Part shown: positions 1 through 9,093 of the stretch, piece after piece | How positions within the stretch are numbered: position 1 is the first letter of the stretch | Layout: every line of letters begins with the position of its first letter | NCBI RefSeq assembly: GCF_002778285.1 | Contig: NZ_NESM01000001.1 | Location: forward strand, 1,153,934-1,217,933 | Direction of reading: 5' to 3' | Length of the DNA: 64,000 nucleotides | From: Limnohabitans sp. 15K | GTDB taxonomy: Bacteria > Pseudomonadota > Gammaproteobacteria > Burkholderiales > Burkholderiaceae_C | The notes under the pieces: model-generated | What the model was told of the DNA's origin: nothing | Databases searched by the model: none | The model's input: only the letters and a program-made list of their open reading frames with translations | Program-made: the position numbers and the translations under genes

Positions 1-49
1 CGCCGATGGCACAGCTTGGGTCATGCGACCCCAAGAGGGAACCCCATGA
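1..49 (+). CDS. gspL: Type II secretion protein GspL, C-terminal end (partial)
   Basis: An open frame entering from the left edge (codons begin at base 2) ends with a TGA at 47-49. That stop overlaps the ATG of gspM as ATGA. Only 15 codons are visible, ending in residues PQEGTP. The call as GspL rests on position: gspL normally lies directly upstream of gspM and often overlaps it. The visible residues alone are not diagnostic. Confidence 0.45.
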   Translation, partial: ADGTAWVMRPQEGTP

Positions 50-633
50 GTACGCAAACGACGGAGCCACGCGTCAGCTCGCTCACAGCCCTTCGCGCCG
101 CCTTGAGCCAAGCTTGGCAACAACGCACACCGCGTGAACGTCAGCTGATGCAAGTTGCCGCCTGGGTTTTGGTCATCTCTGCGCTTTGGAGTTGGGCCAT
201 CGCACCCGCTGTGCGCACCTGGCATGAAGCCCCCACACGCCAAGCCGCACTGGACGCCACATCGAACCAAATGCAGCAACTGCAAGCGCAAGCCCAGGCC
301 TTCAAAAAACCCCAGGCCGTGACCCGGGCAGAGGCGCTGCGCTGGTTGGAAGACAACATCCCCACCCAGCTGGGCACTGAAACCCGTTGGCAATTGCAAG
401 GCGAGCGCTTGAGTGTCCAGTTGTCAGGCACCTCGCCAGAACAACTCGCCTCCTGGCTGAGACAAGCGCGTGAACGCGCCCAAGCGCTGCCCGTGCAAGC
501 CCAACTGCAACAAGCGAGCACTGAATCTTCTGGCGCAACTTCTTCGACAAAAATGTCCAGCCCTGCCAGCAAGCCAGACGCCTCCGGCCAAGCTGTCCGC
601 TGGAACGGCAGTTTGCTGTTGAGCCTGCCCTGA
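46..633 (+). CDS. gspM: Type II secretion system inner-membrane protein GspM
   Basis: A 195-residue bitopic membrane protein of the T2SS inner-membrane assembly platform, where GspM pairs with GspL and helps connect the ATPase GspE. It has a short cytoplasmic N-terminus containing the typical RTPRERQLM segment. One transmembrane helix follows at about residues 35-57, then a periplasmic domain rich in Q and A with coiled-coil character. The ATG at 46 is chosen because AGAGGGA lies just upstream and it overlaps the preceding stop as ATGA; a TTG ten codons earlier has no such support. It is followed by gspN after 15 bases. Confidence 0.9.
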   Translation: MSTQTTEPRVSSLTALRAALSQAWQQRTPRERQLMQVAAWVLVISALWSWAIAPAVRTWHEAPTRQAALDATSNQMQQLQAQAQAFKKPQAVTRAEALRWLEDNIPTQLGTETRWQLQGERLSVQLSGTSPEQLASWLRQARERAQALPVQAQLQQASTESSGATSSTKMSSPASKPDASGQAVRWNGSLLLSLP

Positions 634-648
634 GCATCACACCCGACC

Positions 649-1464
649 ATGCCCCGCACACCCGCGAACCCCGCACGACCACACCACCCAGCACCTTGGG
701 GCTGGGCGGGTCTGGGTGCGTGTGTGGGTTTGCTTTTGGCTTTGCTGGTTTGGGCACCTGCGACCTGGTTGGCCTGGGGCGTGACACAGGCCAGCCAACA
801 GCAAGTGGTGCTGCAATCGGTCAGAGGCAGCGTCTGGAACGGCTCGGCCCAACTGTTGCTCAGTGGTGGTGAGGGCAGTCGCGATGCCCAAGCGCTGCCC
901 GGACGTGTGCATTGGAAAATCCAGCCCGGCTGGCTGAAGGCCAAGCTGAGCTTGAATGCCGATTGCTGCATGACCGAGCCCACCCATTGGGCGGTCAGCG
1001 CCGATGGCAACTCCCTGCGCTTGAGCACGGCCGACCACCGCTCACAATGGCCCGCCGTTTTGCTCAGTGGCTTGGGTGCACCGTGGAACAGCCTGCAAGC
1101 GACCGGCCAACTGACTTTAAAAACCGAAGCGCTGGCCCTTCAATGGAGTGCTGGCCGCCTGTTGTTGCAAGGTCAAATCGAACTTCAAGCGGCACAAATG
1201 GCCTCACGGCTGAGCACGCTCAAACCCATGGGCAGTTACCGCATCGTTTTGCGTGGCACGTCCGAGGGCAGCCCCACGCCAGAGTTGCTGCTCAGCACCA
1301 CCCAAGGGCCCTTGCAGCTCACTGGCCAAGGCCAATGGGTTGGGGCCCGCTTGCGTTTCACGGGCGAAGCCAGCGCCGACGAGGGCAGCGAAAGCGCCTT
1401 GACCAATTTGCTCAACATCATCGGCCGCCGTCAAGGCGGCAAAAGCCTGCTTTCTTTGGGATAA
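649..1464 (+). CDS. gspN: Type II secretion system protein GspN
   Basis: A 271-residue protein with one N-terminal hydrophobic helix (about residues 17-42). A large periplasmic part follows that contains the GspN-type run SVRGSVWNGSAQLLLSGG, where W-N-G is conserved in the family. GspN is an accessory T2SS component found in only some systems, and its exact role in secretion is not settled. The gene sits between gspM and gspD with 3 bases before gspD, so it is clearly part of the same operon. Start codon ATG; the ribosome site is weak, suggesting translational coupling to gspM. Confidence 0.85.
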   Translation: MPRTPANPARPHHPAPWGWAGLGACVGLLLALLVWAPATWLAWGVTQASQQQVVLQSVRGSVWNGSAQLLLSGGEGSRDAQALPGRVHWKIQPGWLKAKLSLNADCCMTEPTHWAVSADGNSLRLSTADHRSQWPAVLLSGLGAPWNSLQATGQLTLKTEALALQWSAGRLLLQGQIELQAAQMASRLSTLKPMGSYRIVLRGTSEGSPTPELLLSTTQGPLQLTGQGQWVGARLRFTGEASADEGSESALTNLLNIIGRRQGGKSLLSLG

Positions 1465-1467
1465 GCC

Positions 1468-3528
1468 ATGCACACGCCTCACTTTTTGACCGCTTCTCGC
1501 CTATCAGCCTTGGCCTTGGTCTTGGCCTGCTGCGGCCCCGCAGCCTTGGCCCAAACTGGTGGTGCCAAAACCAGCACGTCCAAAGAACCCATCACGCTGA
1601 ATTTCGTCAACGCAGAAATTGACGCCGTGGCACGCACCTTGGCCACCCTGTCGGGCCACAACGTGGTGGTCGATCCTCGTGTCAAAGGCACCATGAGTTT
1701 GTCCAGCACCGTGGCGGTGCCCCCCGCGCAAGCACTGCGCTTGTTTGCCTCACAACTGAGAACCCAAGGTTTTGCACTGGTCGAGTCGGCCGGTCTGTAC
1801 ACCGTATTGCCAGAAGCCGAAGCCAAGCTGCAAAGCAGTGCGGTGTCTGCTGGCGCCGTGCCTGCCAGCAGCGGCCAAATCGTGACGCAAATTTTCAAGC
1901 TCAACCACGAAAACGCGAACAACCTGGTGCCCGTGCTGCGCCCCCTGATCAGCCCCAACAACACCATCAACGTGAACCCTGGCACGAACGCGCTGGTCAT
2001 CACCGATTACGGCGACAACCTGCAAAGGCTGGGCCGCATCATCGCGGCGCTCGATGTGGCCAATGCCACTGGCGTGGAGATCATTCGCCTGAAGCACGGC
2101 ATCGCGGGCGATTTGGCACCCATGCTGCAACGCCTGATCGACTCGGGTGCCGCTGCCGGGGCACCCGCGGCCCAGGGTCAAACCGACAACGGGTTCAAAA
2201 CCACGGTGCTGGCCGAAGTGCGCACCAATTCGCTGATCGTGCGTGCGGCCAATCCGGCCCGTTTGGCCCTGACGCGCGCACTGGCAGAGCAACTCGACCA
2301 GCCCAACGCCACGGGCGCGGGTGCGGCCAGTGGCAACATCCATGTGGTCTATTTGAAAAACGCAGACGCCACCAAACTGGCCGTGACTTTGCGTGCCGCC
2401 ATGACCGGCCAAGGCGGTGCCACCAACCTGGCGAACAGCACATCACCCACACCCATGGCGACTGCCGGCAACAGCACCGTTGCGAACACGTCGGCTCCCG
2501 CCACTGGCGGTCAAGTTCAGGCCGACCCGGCCACCAACGCGCTCATCATCACCGCACCCGAGCCTCAGTACCGCCAGCTGCGCAGCGTGATCGACATGCT
2601 GGACCAACGCCGTGCCCAAGTTTTTGTAGAGAGCCTGATCGCCGAAGTCAGCGCTGACAAAGTGGCTGAATTTGGCGTGCAGTGGATGAGCGGAACAGGC
2701 ACAGGCAGCAACACGGTGGGTTTGTTGGGCACCAACTTCTCGGTGGGCGGCACCAACTTGTTCAGCTTGGCTGCAGGCGCGACTTCTGGAAAAATCACCC
2801 CATCGACCGGACTGAACTTCGCCATCGGACAACAGCGCAACGGCGTCTTGGCCTTGGGTGCACTGGCCCGGTTTTTACAGTCCAATGGCGATGCCAACGT
2901 GCTCTCTACGCCCAATTTGCTGACCCTGGACAACGAAGAAGCCAAAATCGTGATCGGCCAAAACGTGCCTTTTGTAACGGGGCAATACACCGCCAACAAC
3001 AGCAACAATGGCGCAGTCAACCCCTTCCAGACCATTGAGCGCAAAGACGTGGGCCTGACCCTGAAAGTCAAACCACAGATCAGCGAAAGCGGCACCGTCA
3101 AACTGCAAATCTTCCAAGAGGTCAGCAGCATCGACAGCAAAAGCTCCAGCACTGCGGGCCTGATCACCAACAAACGCTCCATCGAGTCGAGTGTGTTGGT
3201 CGACGACGGCTCCATCGTGGTGCTGGGTGGACTGTTGCAAGATGACACCACCAACAGCCAAGAAAAGGTGCCGGGCTTGGGTGACTTGCCCATTTTTGGC
3301 AACTTGTTCAAATCAGAAGCGCGCAGCCGCAAGAAAACCAACCTCATGGTGTTCTTGCGCCCGGTGGTCGTGCGCGACGGTGCAGCCACCGAGGCTTTGT
3401 CCATGGGTCGGTATGAGCAAATGCGCCTGAACCAACAGGGCTTCCAGCCCACGGCCACGGGTGCCTTGCCCTTGAATGGCTCAGCCGTTCTTCCCGACTT
3501 GGCTGCACCCACCAACAGCAAGCCCTGA
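1468..3528 (+). CDS. gspD: Type II secretion secretin GspD
   Basis: This 686-residue outer-membrane secretin forms the multimeric pore of the T2SS. A signal peptide covers about residues 1-28 (cleavage near ALAQ). The N0 domain follows (about 38-115), then repeated N1-N3 domains with typical IFKLNHENANNLVPVL and IHVVYLKNADATKLA segments. A Ser/Thr/Gly-rich linker lies inside N3. The C-terminal secretin domain (about 380-650) carries the hallmark VPGLGDLPIFGNLF segment and ends the barrel with NLMVFLRPVVVRDG. Length is normal for the family. I see no obvious separate pilotin-binding S-domain beyond a short tail rich in P, A and L. Confidence 0.96.
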   Translation: MHTPHFLTASRLSALALVLACCGPAALAQTGGAKTSTSKEPITLNFVNAEIDAVARTLATLSGHNVVVDPRVKGTMSLSSTVAVPPAQALRLFASQLRTQGFALVESAGLYTVLPEAEAKLQSSAVSAGAVPASSGQIVTQIFKLNHENANNLVPVLRPLISPNNTINVNPGTNALVITDYGDNLQRLGRIIAALDVANATGVEIIRLKHGIAGDLAPMLQRLIDSGAAAGAPAAQGQTDNGFKTTVLAEVRTNSLIVRAANPARLALTRALAEQLDQPNATGAGAASGNIHVVYLKNADATKLAVTLRAAMTGQGGATNLANSTSPTPMATAGNSTVANTSAPATGGQVQADPATNALIITAPEPQYRQLRSVIDMLDQRRAQVFVESLIAEVSADKVAEFGVQWMSGTGTGSNTVGLLGTNFSVGGTNLFSLAAGATSGKITPSTGLNFAIGQQRNGVLALGALARFLQSNGDANVLSTPNLLTLDNEEAKIVIGQNVPFVTGQYTANNSNNGAVNPFQTIERKDVGLTLKVKPQISESGTVKLQIFQEVSSIDSKSSSTAGLITNKRSIESSVLVDDGSIVVLGGLLQDDTTNSQEKVPGLGDLPIFGNLFKSEARSRKKTNLMVFLRPVVVRDGAATEALSMGRYEQMRLNQQGFQPTATGALPLNGSAVLPDLAAPTNSKP

Positions 3529-3536
3529 TCCTGACC

Positions 3537-4943
3537 ATGCGCCATCCCCTGCCCTACGCCTTTGCCCGCGCCAGCCGCCTGCTGCTGGAAGACGATGGTG
3601 AACGCCTGACTTTGTGCTGGTGCGACGAGAGCGACCGCTCGGCCCAATCCGAAGTCACGCGCAAGTTTGCGGCCCAAGGGCTTCAACTGCAGCACAGCGC
3701 CTCGGGCGACTTGGCGCAACGGATCAACCAAGCCTATTCGGGCGGGCAGGCCAACAGCACATCGAGCGCTGCTGCCGTGGTCAGCGAGGTCGAGTCCGAA
3801 GCCGACCTGTCGCGCATGATGCAAGAGCTGCCTGCGGTGGAAGACTTGCTGGAAGCCAGCGACGACGCGCCCATCATCCGCATGCTCAACGCCTTGCTCA
3901 CGCAAGCGGCGCGCGACGGGGCCAGCGACATCCATATCGAGCCCTACGAGCGCCACAGCAGCGTGCGCTTTCGGGTGGACGGAACGCTGCGTGAGGTGGT
4001 TCAACCCAACCGCGCCCTGCACGCCGCGCTGATTTCGCGCCTGAAGATCATGGCCGAACTCGACATCGCTGAAAAACGCCTGCCGCAAGACGGGCGCATC
4101 AGCTTGCGCTTGGGCACGCGTGCGGTCGATGTGCGGGTGTCCACCCTGCCCAGCGCGCATGGCGAACGCGCCGTGTTGCGTCTGCTGGACAAAAGTGAAG
4201 CGCGCTTGACCTTGGAGGCCGTGGGCATGCAAGGCCGCGTGTTGCAGCAAGTTGATCAATTGATCAGTCAACCCCACGGCATTTTGTTGGTGACCGGCCC
4301 CACGGGTTCAGGCAAAACCACCAGCCTGTATGCGGCGCTGCAGCGGCTGGATGCGACGCGCAACAACATCATGACGGTGGAAGACCCGATCGAATACGAG
4401 CTCTCAGGCGTGGGCCAAACCCAGGTGAACGCCAAGATCGATCTCACCTTTGCCAAAGCGTTGCGCGCCATCTTGCGGCAAGACCCGGACGTGATCATGA
4501 TCGGTGAGATCCGCGACTTCGAGACCGCGCAAATTGCCATTCAGGCCTCGCTCACGGGCCACTTGGTGCTGGCCACGCTGCACACCAACGACGCGGCCAG
4601 CGCCGTGACCCGCTTGACCGACATGGGCGTGGAGCCGTTTTTGCTGAGTTCGTCGCTCTTGGGTGTTTTGGCGCAGCGCTTGGTGCGCAAGCGCTGCACC
4701 CACTGCGGTGGCGCAGGGTGCGAACAATGCGGCCACACTGGCTACGCGGGGCGCACGGGTATTTTTGAACTGCTGGTGGCCAGCGACGAAATCCGCGCCC
4801 AGATCCACAACCGGGCTGCCGAATCCGAATTGCGGGCCACGGGCTTGGCACAAGGCATGGTGCTGATGCGTGACGACGGGCAACGCCTGGTGGACGCTGG
4901 CGTCACCAGCGCTGAAGAACTGCTGCGCGTGACGCGCGACTGA
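3537..4943 (+). CDS. gspE: Type II secretion ATPase GspE
   Basis: A cytoplasmic hexameric ATPase that powers pseudopilus assembly. It is 468 residues, on the short side. The N2-like region contains DGASDIHIEPYERHSSVRFRV. The Walker A motif GPTGSGKTTS is near residues 253-262, with an Asp box (TVEDPIEYEL), a Walker B (RQDPDVIMIGEIRD) and a His box (TGHLVLATLHTND). The C-terminal zinc-binding tetracysteine motif is present but compact: CTHC-GGAG-CEQC near residues 387-398, instead of the roughly 29-residue spacing in classical GspE. The gene lies 8 bases after gspD and 5 before gspF. Confidence 0.95.
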   Translation: MRHPLPYAFARASRLLLEDDGERLTLCWCDESDRSAQSEVTRKFAAQGLQLQHSASGDLAQRINQAYSGGQANSTSSAAAVVSEVESEADLSRMMQELPAVEDLLEASDDAPIIRMLNALLTQAARDGASDIHIEPYERHSSVRFRVDGTLREVVQPNRALHAALISRLKIMAELDIAEKRLPQDGRISLRLGTRAVDVRVSTLPSAHGERAVLRLLDKSEARLTLEAVGMQGRVLQQVDQLISQPHGILLVTGPTGSGKTTSLYAALQRLDATRNNIMTVEDPIEYELSGVGQTQVNAKIDLTFAKALRAILRQDPDVIMIGEIRDFETAQIAIQASLTGHLVLATLHTNDAASAVTRLTDMGVEPFLLSSSLLGVLAQRLVRKRCTHCGGAGCEQCGHTGYAGRTGIFELLVASDEIRAQIHNRAAESELRATGLAQGMVLMRDDGQRLVDAGVTSAEELLRVTRD

Positions 4944-4948
4944 CACCC

Positions 4949-6184
4949 ATGCCTGCTTACCGTTTTGAAGCCCTGCAAGCCGACGGTGCCCTGCGCAAAG
5001 GCGTGGTGGAGGCCGACAGCCTGAAGTCGGCCCGCACCCAACTGCGTTCGCAGTCGCTGGTGCCCTTGGTGGTCGAAGTCATCGCAGCGGGCACGGCGGA
5101 CGCTCAAGCCAATTTGCCTTGGTGGCAGCGCCCGGTGGGCACAAGCCGCGCCTTCAACACCAGCCAACGCGCGGTCTGGACACGCCAACTGGCCGGCTTG
5201 GTCAGCAGCGGCTTGCCGATCGAACGTGCGCTCTCGGCCTTGGCCGAAGAGTCCGAGCATGACAAACAGGGCCAACTCATGGCCGCCATCCGCGCCGAAG
5301 TCAATTCGGGCAGCAGCTTGGGTCGCGCACTGGGCCTGCACCCCGGTGAGTTTCCGGCGATTGATCGGGCCGTGATCGCCGCAGGCGAAGAAAGTGGGCA
5401 TCTGGGCGATGTGCTGAACCAACTGGCCAACGACCTGGAAGACCAGCAACTCTTGCGCTCCAAATTGTTATCGGCATCGCTGTACCCGGCCATTGTCAGT
5501 CTGGTGGCTTTGGCCATTGTGATTTTTTTGGTCACCTCGGTGGTGCCACAGGTGGCCGGTGTTTTTGCAGGCACCAAGCGGCAACTGCCTTTTCTCACGG
5601 TGGCCATGTTGGCCCTCAGCGACTTTGTGCGCGCTTGGGGTTGGTTGGTCTTGCTGGCCATGGCAGCCGGCGCGTTCGGCTTGCGTTTGGCCTTGAAACA
5701 AACCGCTTTTCGTTTGAGGTTTGACGCCGCGTGGTTGCGCTTGCCCTTGATCGGCCGGCTGGCCCGTGGCTACAACAGCGCCCGCTTTGCCTCCACATTG
5801 GCCATGCTGACTGCCGCGGGCGTGCCCATCCTCAAAGCTTTGCAGGCCGCTGCCGACACCTTGTCCAACCAAGCACTGCGTGCTGACGCCCTCGAAGCTT
5901 TGGTGCGTGTGCGCGAAGGTGCCCCCTTGGGCACCGCGCTGGCCCAAAACGCCCGTTTTCCGGGTTTGCTGTCCATGTTTGCACGCTTGGGCGAACAAAC
6001 CGGCCAACTGCCTGTGATGCTGCAACGGGCCGCGACACAGCTGTCATCTGAAGTGCAGCGCCGCGCCATGGCTTTGGCCACCGTGCTCGAGCCCTTGTTG
6101 ATCGTGGGCATGGGCGGTATGGTCATGTTGATCGTGCTCGCCGTTTTGATGCCGATCATGGAACTCAACCAATGGGTGAAGTAA
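4949..6184 (+). CDS. gspF: Type II secretion inner-membrane platform protein GspF
   Basis: A 411-residue polytopic platform protein. It begins with the typical MPAYRFEALQADG start and contains two GspF repeats. The first includes FNTSQRAVWTRQLAGLVSSGLPIERALSAL and the second ARFASTLAMLTAAGVPILKAL. Three hydrophobic segments lie near residues 170-195, 215-240 and 380-405. It acts with GspE and GspL/M in the inner membrane. The operon order L-M-N-D-E-F is normal for Burkholderiales. The pseudopilin and gspC genes must lie upstream of the window or elsewhere, because nothing downstream resembles them. Confidence 0.95.
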   Translation: MPAYRFEALQADGALRKGVVEADSLKSARTQLRSQSLVPLVVEVIAAGTADAQANLPWWQRPVGTSRAFNTSQRAVWTRQLAGLVSSGLPIERALSALAEESEHDKQGQLMAAIRAEVNSGSSLGRALGLHPGEFPAIDRAVIAAGEESGHLGDVLNQLANDLEDQQLLRSKLLSASLYPAIVSLVALAIVIFLVTSVVPQVAGVFAGTKRQLPFLTVAMLALSDFVRAWGWLVLLAMAAGAFGLRLALKQTAFRLRFDAAWLRLPLIGRLARGYNSARFASTLAMLTAAGVPILKALQAAADTLSNQALRADALEALVRVREGAPLGTALAQNARFPGLLSMFARLGEQTGQLPVMLQRAATQLSSEVQRRAMALATVLEPLLIVGMGGMVMLIVLAVLMPIMELNQWVK

Positions 6185-6199
6185 GCCCGAGGAGCCCAC

Positions 6200-7099
6200 A
6201 TGCCCGCTTCCCTTGAAGGCCAACTCGTCGTCGCGATCTCTTCTCGCGCTTTGTTCGACTTTGAAGAAGAGAACCAAGTTTTCGAGCAAGGCGACGACCG
6301 GGCTTACATGAAGCTGCAGCTCGATCGCCTGGAAGCACCTGCCAAACCGGGCGTGGCCTTTTCTTTGGTGCGCAAGCTGCTGGCTTTCAACGACGCCGAT
6401 GCGCAGCGGGTCGAGGTGGTCATCTTGTCGCGCAACGACCCGGTCTCGGGCATGCGGGTGTTTCGCTCGGCACAGCATTACGGCTTGTCCATCCAGCGCG
6501 GCAGTTTCACCCGAGGCCAGCCCCCTTGGCGCTACCTCAAGCCGCTGAACGCCAACTTGTTTTTGTCCACCCATTTGTCGGATGTGCGTGCGGCTTTGGG
6601 CGCTGGCGTACCGGCTGCGCAGGTGTATCCCCATTCGGCCTTGGCTTCCGAAGCCCACCCTCACGAAGTGCGCATCGCTTTTGACGGCGATGCGGTGCTG
6701 TTCTCAGACGAGGCCGAGCGGGTGTTTCAGGCCGAGGGCCTGACGGCGTTTCAAGCGCATGAGCGCGACAAGGCAGGGCAGCCCCTGCTGGCCGGGCCTT
6801 TCAAACCTTTGCTCGCAGCCCTGCAGCGTCTTCAGCAAGAGGGGACACCTGCCATGCGCATCCGCACGGCACTGGTCACCGCACGCAGCGCCCCGGCGCA
6901 TGAGCGCGCCATCCGAACGCTGATGGATTGGAACATCGAGGTGGACGAAGCCATGTTTTTGGGCGGCTTGCCCAAAGGTGAGTTTTTGCGCGAGTTCGAA
7001 CCCGACTTTTTCTTTGACGATCAGACCGGGCACATCGAATCGGCCGCGCGGCATGTGCCTTCGGGGCATGTGGCGTCCGGCGTTTCGAACCCAGACTGA
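6200..7099 (+). CDS. Cytosolic 5'-nucleotidase (NT5C1-like family)
   Basis: A 299-residue protein resembling the bacterial members of the cytosolic 5'-nucleotidase I family, which dephosphorylate nucleoside monophosphates. Recognisable segments are VAISSRALFDFEEEN at the start, VVILSRNDPVSGMRVF, LNANLFLSTHLSDVRAAL, RIAFDGDAVLFSDEAE (an Asp-rich HAD-like loop) and the C-terminal FFFDDQTGHIESAA. It starts 15 bases after gspF with a GAGGAG ribosome site. It may be read through from the T2SS operon but has no evident link to secretion. It runs convergent to the next gene. Confidence 0.85.
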   Translation: MPASLEGQLVVAISSRALFDFEEENQVFEQGDDRAYMKLQLDRLEAPAKPGVAFSLVRKLLAFNDADAQRVEVVILSRNDPVSGMRVFRSAQHYGLSIQRGSFTRGQPPWRYLKPLNANLFLSTHLSDVRAALGAGVPAAQVYPHSALASEAHPHEVRIAFDGDAVLFSDEAERVFQAEGLTAFQAHERDKAGQPLLAGPFKPLLAALQRLQQEGTPAMRIRTALVTARSAPAHERAIRTLMDWNIEVDEAMFLGGLPKGEFLREFEPDFFFDDQTGHIESAARHVPSGHVASGVSNPD

Positions 7100-7112
7100 A
7101 CTGGGCTGTCGA

Positions 7113-8063
7113 TCACTCGATCAACGTCACCTTTCTTCGGCTTTCCCGGCGGGCTATCCACACCGTGGAGCCCAAGATGACCAAGGCCCCAGCCCAAGTC
7201 CATTGGCTGGGCACATCGCCGAACACCAACCAACCCAACACCGAAGCCCAAACCAAATCCAGAAAGCGCAGCGACTGGGTGGCCGAAATGTCGGACAGTG
7301 CGAACGCCCGCGTCAAGCTGTAGTGAGCCAGCGTACCCAACACCCCCGTGGCAGCGAAACCCAGCCACTGCAAGAGCGTGGGCATTTGCCAATGGGGCAA
7401 GGCCATGGGCAAGCTGAGCACGGAGACCGTGATGGCCTGCCACAGCACGATGACACCCGGTTTTTCATAGCGGGTCAGCGCTTTGGTGATGAGGAAAGAC
7501 GCTGCAAAGACGGGCGACGATGCCAGCATGACCAAATTGAACCAACCACCCTCACCCGACATCTTGGGCAAGACCACGACCAAAACCCCGGCAAAACCGA
7601 TGATGGCGGCGATCCAACGGTCTTTGCGCATGGGTTCGCCCAAAAACCAAGCTGCGCCGATCATGATGAAAATCGGCCCGGTAAAGCCAATGGCGGTCAT
7701 GTCGGCCAAAGGGATTTTGGGCAAAGCGGTGAACCACAAAATCAGGCCCAGCGTGTGGACTCCGCCGCGCCAAAACTGCCCCGCCATGTTCACTGGCATG
7801 TAAGAACGCCAGCCATCTCGAAACACCCAAGGCAAGATCACCAACAGGCCAAACACGTAGCGCAAGAACTGCGACTGGTAGACGTCCAGCTGCAAAGTCA
7901 GTTCACGGGCAATGGTGTTGAGCAGAGAGAACAACAGCCCGCCCAACACCATCCAAACCATGCCTTGAACAGCAACGGGCCAAGAAGAGAAGGCCCGGCG
8001 GCTGCGGTGCTGCGCCAACCGCCAAGGGCGAGGGAGGGAGAAAAAGGCCTTGCGCGGTTTCAT
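7113..8063 (-). CDS. DMT-superfamily transporter (EamA family)
   Basis: A 316-residue integral membrane protein with about ten transmembrane helices in two EamA repeats, for example the first near MVWMVLGGLLFSLLNTIARE and the second near NLVMLASSPVFAASFLITKAL. The family exports or imports small metabolites; the substrate cannot be inferred here. The basic N-terminal 30 residues precede the first helix. The last residues are Arg/Lys-rich (RRESRRK), consistent with a cytoplasmic C-terminus. It stands alone between a convergent 5'-nucleotidase and htpX on the same strand. Confidence 0.85.
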   Translation of the reverse strand: MKPRKAFFSLPRPWRLAQHRSRRAFSSWPVAVQGMVWMVLGGLLFSLLNTIARELTLQLDVYQSQFLRYVFGLLVILPWVFRDGWRSYMPVNMAGQFWRGGVHTLGLILWFTALPKIPLADMTAIGFTGPIFIMIGAAWFLGEPMRKDRWIAAIIGFAGVLVVVLPKMSGEGGWFNLVMLASSPVFAASFLITKALTRYEKPGVIVLWQAITVSVLSLPMALPHWQMPTLLQWLGFAATGVLGTLAHYSLTRAFALSDISATQSLRFLDLVWASVLGWLVFGDVPSQWTWAGALVILGSTVWIARRESRRKVTLIE

Positions 8064-8145
8064 GCGCAGCCTGGAAGCTTGGAATCAATCACCCGGCCAT
8101 CTTAGGCCCAGTCAGCGACCCGGTGGGTCGCTTGGGTTACGCCGT

Positions 8146-9024
8146 TTAGCGTTCGGCGCTGTTTTGCAAGGCCGCAATGCGCTCTTCGATCGGCGGGTGG
8201 GTGCTGAACAGCTGGCCAATGCCACCTGCAATGCCCATGGCCGCCATGCTCTTGGGCAACTCGGCGGTGTGCACACCGCCCAAGCGGGCCAGAGCGTTGA
8301 TCATGGGTTGTTTGCGGCCCATCAACTGGGCAGCGCTGGCATCGGCGCGGAACTCGCGCTGGCGGCTGAACCAGGCCACGATGATCGCTGCGACAAAGCC
8401 CAGCAGGATGTCCATCACGATGGTGGTGATGTAGTAGCCCATGCCGGGGCCCGTGTTTTCTTCGTCGTTTTTGCGCAGGAAGCTGTCCACGGCATAGCCC
8501 ACCACGCGCGAGATGAAGACCACAAAGGTGTTCATCACGCCCTGGATCAGGGTCATGGTGACCATGTCACCGTTGGCAATGTGCGCCACTTCGTGCGCGA
8601 GCACGGCCTCAATTTCTTGGTGCGTCATGTTTTGCAACAGGCCTGTGGACACGGCCACCAAGGCCGAGTCACGGAAAGCGCCGGTGGCAAAGGCGTTGGG
8701 GTCACCTTCAAAAATGCCCACCTCGGGCATACCGATGCCGGCTTTATCGGCCAACTTGCGCACGGTGTCCACGATCCAGGCTTCGTCGGCATTGGCCGGT
8801 TGCTCAATGACTTTCACGCCCGAAGACATCTTGGCGATCCATTTGCTCATGAGCAAAGAAATGATGGCACCGCCAAAGCCCATGATCAGCGCAAAGCCGA
8901 GCAAAGCACCCAGGTTCAAGCCGTTGGACGTCAAAAAGCGGTTCACGCCCAACAAGTTGGCGACGATGCCCAACACCAGCACCACGGCCAGGTTGGTCAC
9001 GATGAATAGAAAAATGCGTTTCAT
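8146..9024 (-). CDS. htpX: Membrane zinc protease HtpX
   Basis: A 292-residue M48-family inner-membrane metalloprotease that degrades misfolded membrane proteins alongside FtsH. Two N-terminal helices (about residues 4-25 and 38-58) precede the protease domain. The zinc-binding HEVAH lies at residues 144-148 in [13 protein letters not shown]. The third ligand glutamate is in the [14 protein letters not shown] segment, after another hydrophobic pair. The C-terminus holds [13 protein letters not shown], typical of HtpX. I chose the ATG giving [15 protein letters not shown], the conserved family start; a GTG six codons upstream is less likely. Confidence 0.95.
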   Translation of the reverse strand: MKRIFLFIVTNLAVVLVLGIVANLLGVNRFLTSNGLNLGALLGFALIMGFGGAIISLLMSKWIAKMSSGVKVIEQPANADEAWIVDTVRKLADKAGIGMPEVGIFEGDPNAFATGAFRDSALVAVSTGLLQNMTHQEIEAVLAHEVAHIANGDMVTMTLIQGVMNTFVVFISRVVGYAVDSFLRKNDEENTGPGMGYYITTIVMDILLGFVAAIIVAWFSRQREFRADASAAQLMGRKQPMINALARLGGVHTAELPKSMAAMGIAGGIGQLFSTHPPIEERIAALQNSAER

Positions 9025-9093
9025 GTGGAGTTTCACTTTCACCCGAAAGACGCGGGCACGTTGGAACGGATATTAGGGGGTTGGACCCCAAAA

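Noticed and set aside
141..1028. A 295-codon minus-strand frame across gspM and gspN
   Set aside because: The sense genes fit known T2SS components and order; the antisense protein has no recognisable feature.
2565..4277. A 570-codon open frame on the minus strand opposite gspD/gspE
   Set aside because: It lies antisense to two genes with clear families, has unnatural His/Gln/Ala-rich composition and no recognisable motif. It is an effect of high GC content.
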